From Paludibacteraceae bacterium (GTDB lineage Bacteria; Bacteroidota; Bacteroidia; Bacteroidales; Paludibacteraceae), in the NCBI GenBank assembly GCA_017509715.1, contig JAFWOU010000019.1, positions 1 through 64,000 on the forward strand: a stretch of DNA of 64,000 bases. The letters run 5' to 3'. Positions 5,104 through 12,604 of the stretch are shown piece by piece. The position numbers and the translations under genes were made by a program. How positions within the stretch are numbered: position 1 is the first letter of the stretch; every line of letters begins with the position of its first letter. A model generated the notes under the pieces. That model ran no database searches, had not been told where the DNA came from, and saw nothing but the letters and a program-made list of their open reading frames with translations.

Positions 5104-7728
5104 CTACATTTGACTTAATATCTCTAAAAATCTGGCCTTAGTATATGCCCCATCTACAACACGTTTATCATACACCAAGAAATATCCGTATTTATCACGT
5201 CCACAGCAAGATGCCCATAAGTTTCCTAATTTAATTTTCAGTTCGGCATCCAAATGCTCGCCCTTAGTCTCCAACAAGACTATCTTTCCGCTTTTCGTCT
5301 TGATAATAAAGTCGGGATAATGGTTAATAAAGCCATTGATATAGAAGCCTCTCTTTTCCACATCACGCGTCCACCATTCAATATTAGGCATATTTGCCAC
5401 ATCGTTAATCACCTCTAACTCAAAATCATTTACTGCTTCCTCATTTGTGTACAGACTGCGAGGTATAGCACTACCCTTCTCTTTTACTGCGATAGTCTGC
5501 GGGAATTTGTATATGGGTTTGACAAAGAGTTTACCGGCATCTAACCAATCGCAAAACGTCTCATACATATGCTTCTGCTCAAGAGTAACTATTTTCTGCT
5601 TTATCTCATCCGAATATTCATTCAAATGTGCAACAAAATCGTTCAGTTGCTCTTCGTTCATCGGCCTTAGAATACGCTCTACGTAGGCCATAATATCGGG
5701 CTCCGCCAGAGGAGACATTTTTCCCATAGCGCGTGCTACGACAGAAGCACATTTATGTATCTTCTGTTCGGTATTTTCAGACGAACGTAAGTAATTCAGG
5801 ATATACTCACGTTGCTGAGGATTGTCTATTTTAAAATAGCGAGGCGTATGATCGTCCGATTCGGTGTCTATATCTACACGGTACATGCTAGTAGGAGCTG
5901 CAACAAAACTAATATTTGCATCCTGATGTTCAAGTTTAAAGTTATCCAACAAATGCTCCTTTTTAAGCAACACCTCTTGGGCTTCAAAAATATTCATTTG
6001 CAATGTTAATTTCGAATAGAACATCGGGAGTTCTACCATCTTTGCACTATCCGCAAAAGCAGATTTGATTTGACCGTGCTTCATATCTTTCTTAAGTTCG
6101 TTAGGTACATTTGTCTCTCCTGTTTGCTCTTGGTGCTCTATTTGCTGTTGCAATGCTGCCGCTTCTTGTGCGCCATTTTGAAGAATAGATAATACATCCT
6201 CATTAGCAGAAGGAGCGTCTAAGGGCTCATCCGGATTAAACGTAATAGCAGTCTTGTCTATTTCATCCGAAGATTTGCTTACGGATTGTGGTTTCGGGGT
6301 CTCAGTAAACAATTCTGGACCAACCATAAAGTTGTCATCCGGATTATACTGTTGCTCTTGTGCTGCCTCGTCAATGGAACGGTAGTCTTCCTCTGAGAAG
6401 CCCGCACGATTAAGACCCTTAACTACATTATTCAGCGTTTCTTGGAAACGTGCGGAAGCTGTGAGTACATAACTCATATTAAGCGCCGCGTCAGGATTTT
6501 GGCGAGTATTCGGCAAACGCAGCACACGTCCGACTATCTGCTCTACATCGACAGCCGAACTACGATCGGCAAGAGAAGCGAGAATATATGCGAAGGGACA
6601 ATCCCATCCCTCTTTGAGAGCATTGATGGTGATAATATAGCGCACAGGACAATCCTCCGCCATCAGGTCTATATCCTTTATCTCGTTTATCTCAGCGGTC
6701 TTTATTTTAATTTGTTCCTCTGGGATACGCAAGTCTAGCAAGCTCTGCTTAATCTTATCAAATGTTGCACGGTCTGCATCCCCGTTTTTAGATTCCGCTT
6801 GGAATAATACAATAGGACGGATATATCTGTCGGTATATTTATGAGCAGTACGCTCCAACTCACGCTGCAAATGTAATGCAGAGTCGATGACTTGCTCTTT
6901 CTTATTGTGATTATATACTATAACCGGCAATTTGACCATATTGTTTTTCTTGAGTTCGAGCGCGTCCGTGAAGCATAGAATATTACTATTCTTACGAGGT
7001 GTAGCAGTGAGGTCAAGTACAAAACTCGGGTGCATGTCTTTAATCATATCCTCACTCAACTTACTCGTGGCGTTGTGGCTTTCGTCAACTATAACAACTG
7101 GATGCAGGGCTTGGATGACGGACATCAGCTGAACCTCATCGGTATTGCTAGCATTTTCATGCAACAAAGGCAAGAACGACTGCAAATATCCGTTGTCCAA
7201 ATATACACGGCGGTTGTCCTTGTTTGCAGTACGGAACGAGTCATAACTCATCACTAAGATACACAAGTTCTCATTGACGGTCGCCAATGAAAAGCCCTGC
7301 CCCATCAGAGCCTGCTCTTTGTTGAACACCTCTACGCGGTTTTGAAAATCCGTATCGATACGTTGGCGGTATGGATGATTTTTGTTTCGCAAGTTGCGCA
7401 AAGTCTGCTCCAGAATGGCGTTGGAAGGTACGAGCCACACTACAAAGCGTCTCGATAACAGACTGAAAGCGTCAAAGATAGTCTTCAGCGCAGCGGACGC
7501 AATAAACGTTTTACCACCACCGGTAGGCACCTTAATACACAAATGCGGAGCGCCCGGTACATTGTCCTTATACGGTTCAATTGGCATTCCGGGAAACGGA
7601 TTGAAAGGCGGATTATTTGTCTGCCAGAACTTGTTGTAAGCATCACCGATGGAGTGAGTCTCTTGGGATATTTCCAAGAAACGCTCCAATTCGTTCAAGA
7701 TCTTTTGTTGATAGTTCTTCAGTTCCAT
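5104..7728 (-). CDS. Type III restriction enzyme, Res subunit (helicase-nuclease)
   Basis: 874 residues, slightly short for Res (often 900-1000). An SF2 helicase core is visible: Walker A PTGGGKT at 68-74, a Walker B variant V-D-E-S-H near 212-216, the S-A-T-like LTATPRKNS after it, and motif VI EQIVGRVLRLP. The C-terminus has a PD-(D/E)xK nuclease signature, HYPDFIIKTKSGKIVLLETKGEH near 800-820 (D, then E-x-K). With Mod it would cleave DNA after ATP-driven communication between two inversely oriented sites. It begins 1 nt after the mod stop, in the normal mod-res order. No frameshift or missing motif is visible, so it should be active. Confidence 0.92.
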   Translation of the reverse strand: MELKNYQQKILNELERFLEISQETHSIGDAYNKFWQTNNPPFNPFPGMPIEPYKDNVPGAPHLCIKVPTGGGKTFIASAALKTIFDAFSLLSRRFVVWLVPSNAILEQTLRNLRNKNHPYRQRIDTDFQNRVEVFNKEQALMGQGFSLATVNENLCILVMSYDSFRTANKDNRRVYLDNGYLQSFLPLLHENASNTDEVQLMSVIQALHPVVIVDESHNATSKLSEDMIKDMHPSFVLDLTATPRKNSNILCFTDALELKKNNMVKLPVIVYNHNKKEQVIDSALHLQRELERTAHKYTDRYIRPIVLFQAESKNGDADRATFDKIKQSLLDLRIPEEQIKIKTAEINEIKDIDLMAEDCPVRYIITINALKEGWDCPFAYILASLADRSSAVDVEQIVGRVLRLPNTRQNPDAALNMSYVLTASARFQETLNNVVKGLNRAGFSEEDYRSIDEAAQEQQYNPDDNFMVGPELFTETPKPQSVSKSSDEIDKTAITFNPDEPLDAPSANEDVLSILQNGAQEAAALQQQIEHQEQTGETNVPNELKKDMKHGQIKSAFADSAKMVELPMFYSKLTLQMNIFEAQEVLLKKEHLLDNFKLEHQDANISFVAAPTSMYRVDIDTESDDHTPRYFKIDNPQQREYILNYLRSSENTEQKIHKCASVVARAMGKMSPLAEPDIMAYVERILRPMNEEQLNDFVAHLNEYSDEIKQKIVTLEQKHMYETFCDWLDAGKLFVKPIYKFPQTIAVKEKGSAIPRSLYTNEEAVNDFELEVINDVANMPNIEWWTRDVEKRGFYINGFINHYPDFIIKTKSGKIVLLETKGEHLDAELKIKLGNLWASCCGRDKYGYFLVYDKRVVDGAYTKARFLEILSQM

Positions 7729-7729
7729 A

Positions 7730-9289
7730 TTACAAGCGCTTTATGTCACGCGGTATTTTCTTAAATACGATATTAAATTTTTGCAATTCTTCTTGTGCGA
7801 GCAGGCAACGGTCGGCATAGATGATATACTGCTCGGCGCGCTGTTTAAGGGTTTCCAAGAAGTTCCAATCGAGCACGGTTTCTTGTTTCGGCTCGTAGTA
7901 GAAATAATAGTCCGTAAAATTGTGCGTGCCTAACAAATAAGTGTTGCTGCGTTTCGGGTCCTCCTTATAAGCTGTGTGCGTCTCTGCGTACCATACATAT
8001 TGACGTATCTGCTCTGTATCGGCTTCATCATTCAGCATTTCTGTTTTATTATCAAAGATAGTCGTTCCCAACTCATAGAAATCAAAACTACCGCCTGTAC
8101 CCTCTACGGCATTACTGCCCTCTCCATAGCCGGACATCACACGGCGTACGCGTTCTGCCGTGATTGTCTCGGCATAGTCGCACATCTCACAAAGAATAAA
8201 CTTACGGTTTCCACCATCTTGCTTGTTAAGATTGAGTACTGCGTGAGCCGTTGTACCACTACCGGCAAATGAATCTAAAACAATCGAATTGTCTGGGATG
8301 TGAGAAATTAGAGATTCTATTAAGGTAGGCGGTTTAACAGTATCAAAACCTACAGGTCTAGCCAATATACTATTCAAGATTTCTTTTCCCTTCTGTGCAG
8401 TCCCATAATCTGCTGAGAAATGCGACCAAAATGGCACAAAGGAATCTTTTCCGACCTCATCTTCTGGATATACAGCCCTCTTAACAATCCCATTAATTAT
8501 CTCAATCTTTCCCGCTGCGACTAATTCCTTAGCAGTTTCTTCTCCTATTTGCCACCTCTTCCCGGGGCGAGGGAATTGTCCCAAGATGGGAAACTTCATT
8601 GTGGCTCTTTCGTATCCTCCAGCATCAGATTTCTCTATAATCTCAAAGCGACATGGCCCGAATTTCCCCATATGAGGATATTTCTTGGAAGAAGCGACAC
8701 TTTCTACATTAAATTTTTTATCCCCAAATTTATACAGCAGAATTTCCTCAACTTTTTTCTGTAGATTAAATTTTGCGCTACCAACGTTGGTTGGTTGTGT
8801 TGTTGATTCCCATGTAATAATCCCCACAAAATTAGACCGTCCAAATATCTCGTCACAAATATAGCGAAGTGCCGCATTCTCATTATCATTTATAGAAATA
8901 AAAATTGCCCCATCTTCTGACAAAAGTCTCTGTAACAATGTCAATCGAGGATACATCATGCACAACCATTTATCGTGGCGCGTAAGATCGTCCACTTCAG
9001 AACCAACGACTTGCCCAAGCCATTTCCTTATATGAGGGTCGTTCACATTGTCATTATATACCCAACCCTCGTTGCCTGTATTGTACGGAGGATCTATATA
9101 AATACATTTCACCTTTCCTTCGTACTTCGGCAATAAGGCCTTCAGAGCTTCAAGGTTGTCGCCGTGAATAATCATATTACCACTATCGGGTGTATCGCCA
9201 AATGTGTATTGCTTTTCCAATACACGGAACGGCACCTCATTGTGGTGATTAACAACTTTGTCTTTTCCTATCCAATTTAATGTAGGCAT
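7730..9289 (-). CDS. Type III DNA (adenine-N6) methyltransferase, Mod subunit
   Basis: 519 residues. The catalytic motif IV DPPY is at 66-69 and the SAM-binding motif I FAGSGTT at 341-347; this order (IV before I) defines beta-class methyltransferases, which include type III Mod proteins. The region between, with no conserved motifs (about 130-320), is the expected target-recognition domain. It would methylate adenine on one strand of an asymmetric site, both protecting the host and guiding Res. It precedes res by 1 nt and follows a small secreted-protein gene. Simple repeats typical of phase-variable mod genes are not present inside it. Confidence 0.93.
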   Translation of the reverse strand: MPTLNWIGKDKVVNHHNEVPFRVLEKQYTFGDTPDSGNMIIHGDNLEALKALLPKYEGKVKCIYIDPPYNTGNEGWVYNDNVNDPHIRKWLGQVVGSEVDDLTRHDKWLCMMYPRLTLLQRLLSEDGAIFISINDNENAALRYICDEIFGRSNFVGIITWESTTQPTNVGSAKFNLQKKVEEILLYKFGDKKFNVESVASSKKYPHMGKFGPCRFEIIEKSDAGGYERATMKFPILGQFPRPGKRWQIGEETAKELVAAGKIEIINGIVKRAVYPEDEVGKDSFVPFWSHFSADYGTAQKGKEILNSILARPVGFDTVKPPTLIESLISHIPDNSIVLDSFAGSGTTAHAVLNLNKQDGGNRKFILCEMCDYAETITAERVRRVMSGYGEGSNAVEGTGGSFDFYELGTTIFDNKTEMLNDEADTEQIRQYVWYAETHTAYKEDPKRSNTYLLGTHNFTDYYFYYEPKQETVLDWNFLETLKQRAEQYIIYADRCLLAQEELQKFNIVFKKIPRDIKRL

Positions 9290-9318
9290 ATGATGACGTT
9301 TCTAATTTTATTTCGGTA

Positions 9319-9543
9319 TTAGTGTTTGTGTTCTTGCGGATAACAAATTTTGCAAGGTCTTTTGCCTTGCTTTTGGGCGGCGGAGAGGGGGATGCGACGG
9401 ACCTCATGGTTGCAGAGGTCGAGGCCCTCGCAACTATCCGTACGATGATAGCACGCCGCATACGGGCTATCGCATATATAGACCTGCTTGGCATCGGCTG
9501 CCGCCAGGAAAAGGAAAGACAATATGATCCAGAGGCGGCTCAT
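9319..9543 (-). CDS. Small secreted cysteine-rich protein, 74 aa
   Basis: Residues 1-18 (MSRLWIILSFLFLAAADA) form a clear signal peptide with A-D-A cleavage site. The mature ~56 residues contain six cysteines, including CDSPYAAC and CKIC, suggesting disulphides or a bound metal in the periplasm. The start overlaps the stop of the preceding gene by 4 nt (ATGA type), so translation is probably coupled. No family recognised, though the pattern VYICDSPYAACYH...L..C.H.V resembles small periplasmic proteins of Bacteroidales. Its tie to the R-M genes is only positional. Confidence 0.6.
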   Translation of the reverse strand: MSRLWIILSFLFLAAADAKQVYICDSPYAACYHRTDSCEGLDLCNHEVRRIPLSAAQKQGKRPCKICYPQEHKH

Positions 9544-10026
9544 TTTCGCTCGGGCTTACAACCGGTATTCAAGCAGCGGAGCAGCTCCTTGGCAGGCTCG
9601 TACCCACTGATAGCCGACATAAGAAGAAGCGCGTCGGCTTCCTGCTTATCCTTAATATAAGGAACGCCCTCGGGCACGGGACGCTCGGAGGCATAATAAT
9701 AGGAGCACGCCATCACGTACTGCGCGCGAGGATCGTCCGACTCCAGCAGCGCCTGATAGCAGCGCATAGTATCAGCATTGGTAAAGAAAGCCTTGCTAAG
9801 GGCCAAAGGAGAATTGGAGGTCTTGGTATCCGGCTTCGCCATCAGCACGGCACCGGAGAGCAACGCGCCCACCAAGACCACTATAAACAGAAACGACGGT
9901 ACCCACCGAAAGTGAGCACCGCCGTTAAGCGTTGCGAATAGGGATTTATTACGATTTACCCGCCCTTCGCAGCAGGGGGGGGGTATTGGTAATCAGCGAG
10001 TTATGAAAAGATTTGCGAGTATTCAT
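9540..10026 (-). pseudogene. Membrane-anchored Sel1-like protein, frame broken at a G9 tract
   Basis: A promoter (10052-10082) leads to an ATG at 10026, whose frame (MNTRKSFHNSLITNTPP...) stops after 25 codons, just past nine C on the coding strand (forward G9, 9975-9983). With eight C the frame would continue into an open frame carrying a membrane helix (WVPSFLFIVVLVGALLSGAVL) and a periplasmic domain of 90 residues with a Sel1-like helical pair (RCYQALLESDDPRAQYVMACSYYY; QEADALLLMSAISGYEPAKELL), ending at 9540. As written, only an internal GTG at 9881 gives the C-terminal 113 residues. It is either phase-variable, decayed or a sequencing error; it heads the type III R-M operon. Confidence 0.65.
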
Positions 10027-10051
10027 GGTTCGTAAGCGCATAATTCGGGTG

Positions 10052-10082
10052 CAAAGGTACGAAAAAAATCGCACATGTGCAA
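10052..10082 (-). promoter_or_regulatory. Promoter of the type III R-M operon
   Basis: Minus strand TTG (10080-10082), 20-nt spacer, TACCTTTG (10052-10059) then CAC. The -33 element lies in the loop of the hairpin at 10066-10097. Confidence 0.75.
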
Positions 10083-10097
10083 GCGCGCGTGCGATTT
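10066..10097. terminator. Probable bidirectional terminator
   Basis: Perfect 9-bp stem AAATCGCAC/GTGCGATTT with A-run on one side and T-run on the other, so it can stop transcription from both sides. It overlaps the minus-strand promoter at 10052-10082. Confidence 0.7.
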
Positions 10098-10212
10098 TTA
10101 TGAAAATACAGAAATTACGCCTGCAGGCGTTACGCTACGAGGCGTAATTGATGATATATTGTTTATATTTTGAAGTGTCGCATTTTTTGCGACAGTTGGA
10201 GATTTCATCCAT

Positions 10213-10275
10213 AGTTACATATCGCCTAAACTCAATGCAATAAACTGTATCTGATAGCCGCGGAAATGAGAACGG
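10213..10275 (-). pseudogene. 63-bp relic of the 3' end of a DUF234-type ATPase gene
   Basis: These 63 bp are identical to 19268-19330, the last 20 codons and stop of the ATPase gene at 19270-20580 (HFRGYQIQFIALSLGDM). Upstream sequence here shows no further similarity and no long open frame, so it is a remnant or a short conversion tract rather than a gene. Confidence 0.8.
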
Positions 10276-10363
10276 CTTATTATTTGTTAACTGCTTATTA
10301 TCTCGATAAACCATACGGAGAGAAGCAAATGCAGAAGGGATTGACGCGTATAGACTACTTCTT

Positions 10364-10498
10364 TCATCTGAACATAGCACGAATACGCGGTTCCAAGAAA
10401 GCCATAGCCTCATCAGCCGTAAAATACATCTGCTGCGACGTGCCGGTAGTCGACGAATCAGTCATCAAGGGCATCTGTTTGGGTTCTTGCGTTTTCAT
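10364..10498 (-). CDS. Promoter-driven 44-aa protein
   Basis: A short frame (MKTQEPKQMPLMTDSSTTGTSQQ then YFTADEAMAFLEPRIRAMFR) lies 29 bp downstream of a perfect minus-strand promoter at 10527-10557. The first half is polar and probably disordered; the second half predicts one amphipathic helix (ADEAMAFLEPRIRAMF). This pattern, a helix with A-x-E-A-x-A-x-L-E-P-x-I-R, makes chance unlikely but gives no function. No partner toxin-like gene is adjacent; the next downstream item is the ATPase relic. Possible antitoxin or regulatory remnant; this is speculation. Confidence 0.55.
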   Translation of the reverse strand: MKTQEPKQMPLMTDSSTTGTSQQMYFTADEAMAFLEPRIRAMFR

Positions 10499-10526
10499 CT
10501 TAACTATAGATTTTTATTTTCGGCAG

Positions 10527-10557
10527 CAAAGGTACAACTTTTTTTCGACTTGAGCAA
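10527..10557 (-). promoter_or_regulatory. Promoter of the 44-aa gene
   Basis: Minus strand TTG (10555-10557), 20-nt spacer, TACCTTTG (10527-10534), then CTGCCG. Confidence 0.75.
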
Positions 10558-10574
10558 ATTTTAGTAGATTTTTC

Positions 10575-10604
10575 TTGAATTTTCAGAAAATTGTCGTATC
10601 TTTG
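10575..10604 (+). promoter_or_regulatory. Orphan plus-strand promoter
   Basis: TTG (10575-10577), 19-nt spacer, TATCTTTG (10597-10604), then CAG. No plus-strand gene of convincing quality follows; a terminator comes about 60 nt later. Confidence 0.7.
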
Positions 10605-10610
10605 CAGCCG

Positions 10611-10669
10611 ACATATGAAATTTTAAAAAACGATGGAGGGATACCGACGTGATGTCGTTATCCCTTTTT
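10611..10669 (+). ncRNA. Candidate ~60-nt small RNA
   Basis: The RNA would begin about 7 nt after the -7 box at 10597-10604 and end at the T-run of a strong hairpin (10638-10664: GGGATA and TATCCC arms, an inner CGAC/GTCG stem, 5-nt loop). It contains only a three-codon frame (ATG AAA TTT TAA) before the hairpin. A 58-codon frame starting at 10633 crosses the hairpin but has no support. Sequence beyond it to 10793 holds two small hairpins and no gene. Confidence 0.45.
10638..10669 (+). terminator. Terminator of the orphan unit
   Basis: An 11-position stem with one mismatch, a 5-nt loop and five T. Confidence 0.8.
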
Positions 10670-10793
10670 ACTTTCACACAAATCACAAATTCTTATCTCG
10701 TTCGTCGAACTCGAACGATTATTTCTTAGCCGCAAGGGCACGATTATGTTTGGCGTTTCACGCCTTCACATTTTCACACAAAAATGTAGGTTC

Positions 10794-12527
10794 TTATCGT
10801 GACTCCTGACCGGTAACGGTGTAGGTGCGGTTGCCATGCAGGATGAAAAGTTGCCCGTTGAGGAACATTTTTCCGTGCTGTCCTTTGGCTTCTTCCGTGT
10901 TCTCCAAGTCCGTTGGATTGGATGCTTCCGGGTTGGATGGAATGATTGGCGGAGTCGGGATTATTTCGTCACCACCTTCTTCCAGTTCTCCCGGATAACC
11001 GAAGGTCGCAAACGCACCGGTATAGACGTGGACAGGCGTGCCGTTTGCGTCAAGCGTAGAGAGGACGTAATTATAACGTGTTGCGGCTTCGAGACCGGTG
11101 ATATTAAACGACAGCGTGGTGGGAAATTGGGTGCTGTTACCAGAATCACCGTCAGTTGTTTGCTCGTGTCGTTGTGGCGCATTGAACGTTATTCCGAGCA
11201 ATTGCCCGGTCGGACCAAGCGTCAAATGACAGAAGACCGCACCGCTTTTGTAGATATCAATCTGGTACGAACCGGCGGCACTATCAGTAGGCCATGTCAT
11301 GACCGCACTGGTTTGAGCCGGATCAACCGTCACTTTGTCAAGAGTTGTTTCAACAGCAGCCGTGTGGAAACTGCCGGAAACGGTACTGATCGTCTGACCG
11401 TTCGCGTCTTCTCCGGAGATAGCGTACCAATAGTCCGTATTGGCCTGTAAACCATTGAGCGTATAGAAGAAAAGCCTGTCCGTATATTCGGTATCTTCCG
11501 CTTTAGTACGTGCCGGAGCATGAGGGATAAAATGCAGACCGGTCACTACGCCGTTACGATCAAAGGTGATATAAAACGCCTCTTCCGTCCGTGTACTGTC
11601 TGAATAGACATGCAGGATATACGTCTCTGCATTCGGTACCGATGTCCATTGGAAGATAGCACTATGGGTATTCGGCACTACCGGGAAAAGATCACCGCCT
11701 TCATGATTTTGCACAAGACGCACTCCTTTGCCAACATAGCGGTTGTCCATAAGGATGGTCGGATTGCCATAGGGCACATAGTAATATGCGCCGTTTGTAC
11801 CATTGGGTGTGGAAGTCCAGTAACGGGCAGTATTTTCCTGATATACAGCTGTGCAGTATTCACTCTGCCAATCCATTGACCGCTCGTACGTAATCGGCAG
11901 AAATACCGCTCCTGCCATTTCCATGAACATCCACTCATCTGCGGTGTAGTTATTGGGAGCCGCAGTGGAGTCTGTGCTATTGGAAGGCTTGAAATGCAAG
12001 TCGGCTGGTATCACCCAGTTGTCGGGTAACAGGATAGAGCCATTCACGCCACTCACTGTGCCGTTGGCATAAAGCGATGCAGCATTTTCGCGTCCTCTGA
12101 AAAGGTAGTCCCACTCATCTTTGGTCATCGTACGCCAAAGATTGGCTTTCTTACCTCCGTTGGAGATAGCATTTCTTCCCCAGTCGGTGAATGAGCCGTA
12201 GTTGCTATTGGTAGAGGTGCTGGCAGTAGGGTTATTGCCTGTTCCCCAGCCAAAAAGATCGAGCCAGCCTTTGTAAGTCCACACCCAACCTTCGGGTGAG
12301 TATTGGTAATGACGGATACGTCCGTTTGCTGTACCTACAAAGTCCCACTGGTTCTCGGCAAATCGCCATGTGGACGTACTGGGTTGGTACTGAAGGTTGC
12401 CACGCGAGAAAGCTACCGTGTCCGTCGCGCTGATGGCGAACCTGCCACGCAATGCGCCTTCTGTTGCGTACATGCTGCTTGCCATCATCGTCAGGCAAAC
12501 AAGAATAATAGATACTTTCGTTTTCAT
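10794..12527 (-). CDS. Secreted FISUMP-like protein with two Fn3-like modules
   Basis: 577 residues. Signal peptide at 1-21 (MKTKVSIILVCLTMMASSMYA). Residues ~25-275 match the FISUMP-type domain seen in many Bacteroidales: F-S-x-G-N-L-Q-Y-Q, W-R-F-A-E-N-Q-W-D, G-W-x-D-L-F-G-W-G-T, N-L-W-R-T-M-T-K-D-E-W, G-A-V-F-L-P, then a closing V-R-L-V. Two Fn3-like modules (~280-395 and ~397-510) follow, then a short conserved tail (FLNGQLFILHGNRTYTVTGQ) like a truncated T9SS type A sorting signal. It is presumably exported and surface-attached. The second Fn3-like module is nearly the same as that of the gene at 15798-17645. Biological role unknown. Confidence 0.8.
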   Translation of the reverse strand: MKTKVSIILVCLTMMASSMYATEGALRGRFAISATDTVAFSRGNLQYQPSTSTWRFAENQWDFVGTANGRIRHYQYSPEGWVWTYKGWLDLFGWGTGNNPTASTSTNSNYGSFTDWGRNAISNGGKKANLWRTMTKDEWDYLFRGRENAASLYANGTVSGVNGSILLPDNWVIPADLHFKPSNSTDSTAAPNNYTADEWMFMEMAGAVFLPITYERSMDWQSEYCTAVYQENTARYWTSTPNGTNGAYYYVPYGNPTILMDNRYVGKGVRLVQNHEGGDLFPVVPNTHSAIFQWTSVPNAETYILHVYSDSTRTEEAFYITFDRNGVVTGLHFIPHAPARTKAEDTEYTDRLFFYTLNGLQANTDYWYAISGEDANGQTISTVSGSFHTAAVETTLDKVTVDPAQTSAVMTWPTDSAAGSYQIDIYKSGAVFCHLTLGPTGQLLGITFNAPQRHEQTTDGDSGNSTQFPTTLSFNITGLEAATRYNYVLSTLDANGTPVHVYTGAFATFGYPGELEEGGDEIIPTPPIIPSNPEASNPTDLENTEEAKGQHGKMFLNGQLFILHGNRTYTVTGQESR

Positions 12528-12604
12528 GATCGTATATTATTTCAGTTGATTTCCTTGTATATCGTACATCCGTCCTTCGTACATCAGATAGATTTGTCCG
12601 TTGC
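12481..12604. repeat. Direct repeat copy 1 (shared start/tail DNA of paralogous secreted genes)
   Basis: About 124 bp matching 15742-15865 with three to four mismatches. It spans the signal-peptide codons of one gene, the gap, and the tail codons of the next, so gene ends are shared modules. Confidence 0.9.

Noticed and set aside
7730-9289. Phase-variable repeats within mod
   Set aside because: No run of four or more short units and no homopolymer longer than seven was seen in the gene; the G9 tract is upstream in another gene.
10633-10809. 58-codon plus-strand frame after the orphan promoter
   Set aside because: It runs through a strong terminator hairpin and into the opposite gene; no recognised protein features. 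A small RNA explains the site better.
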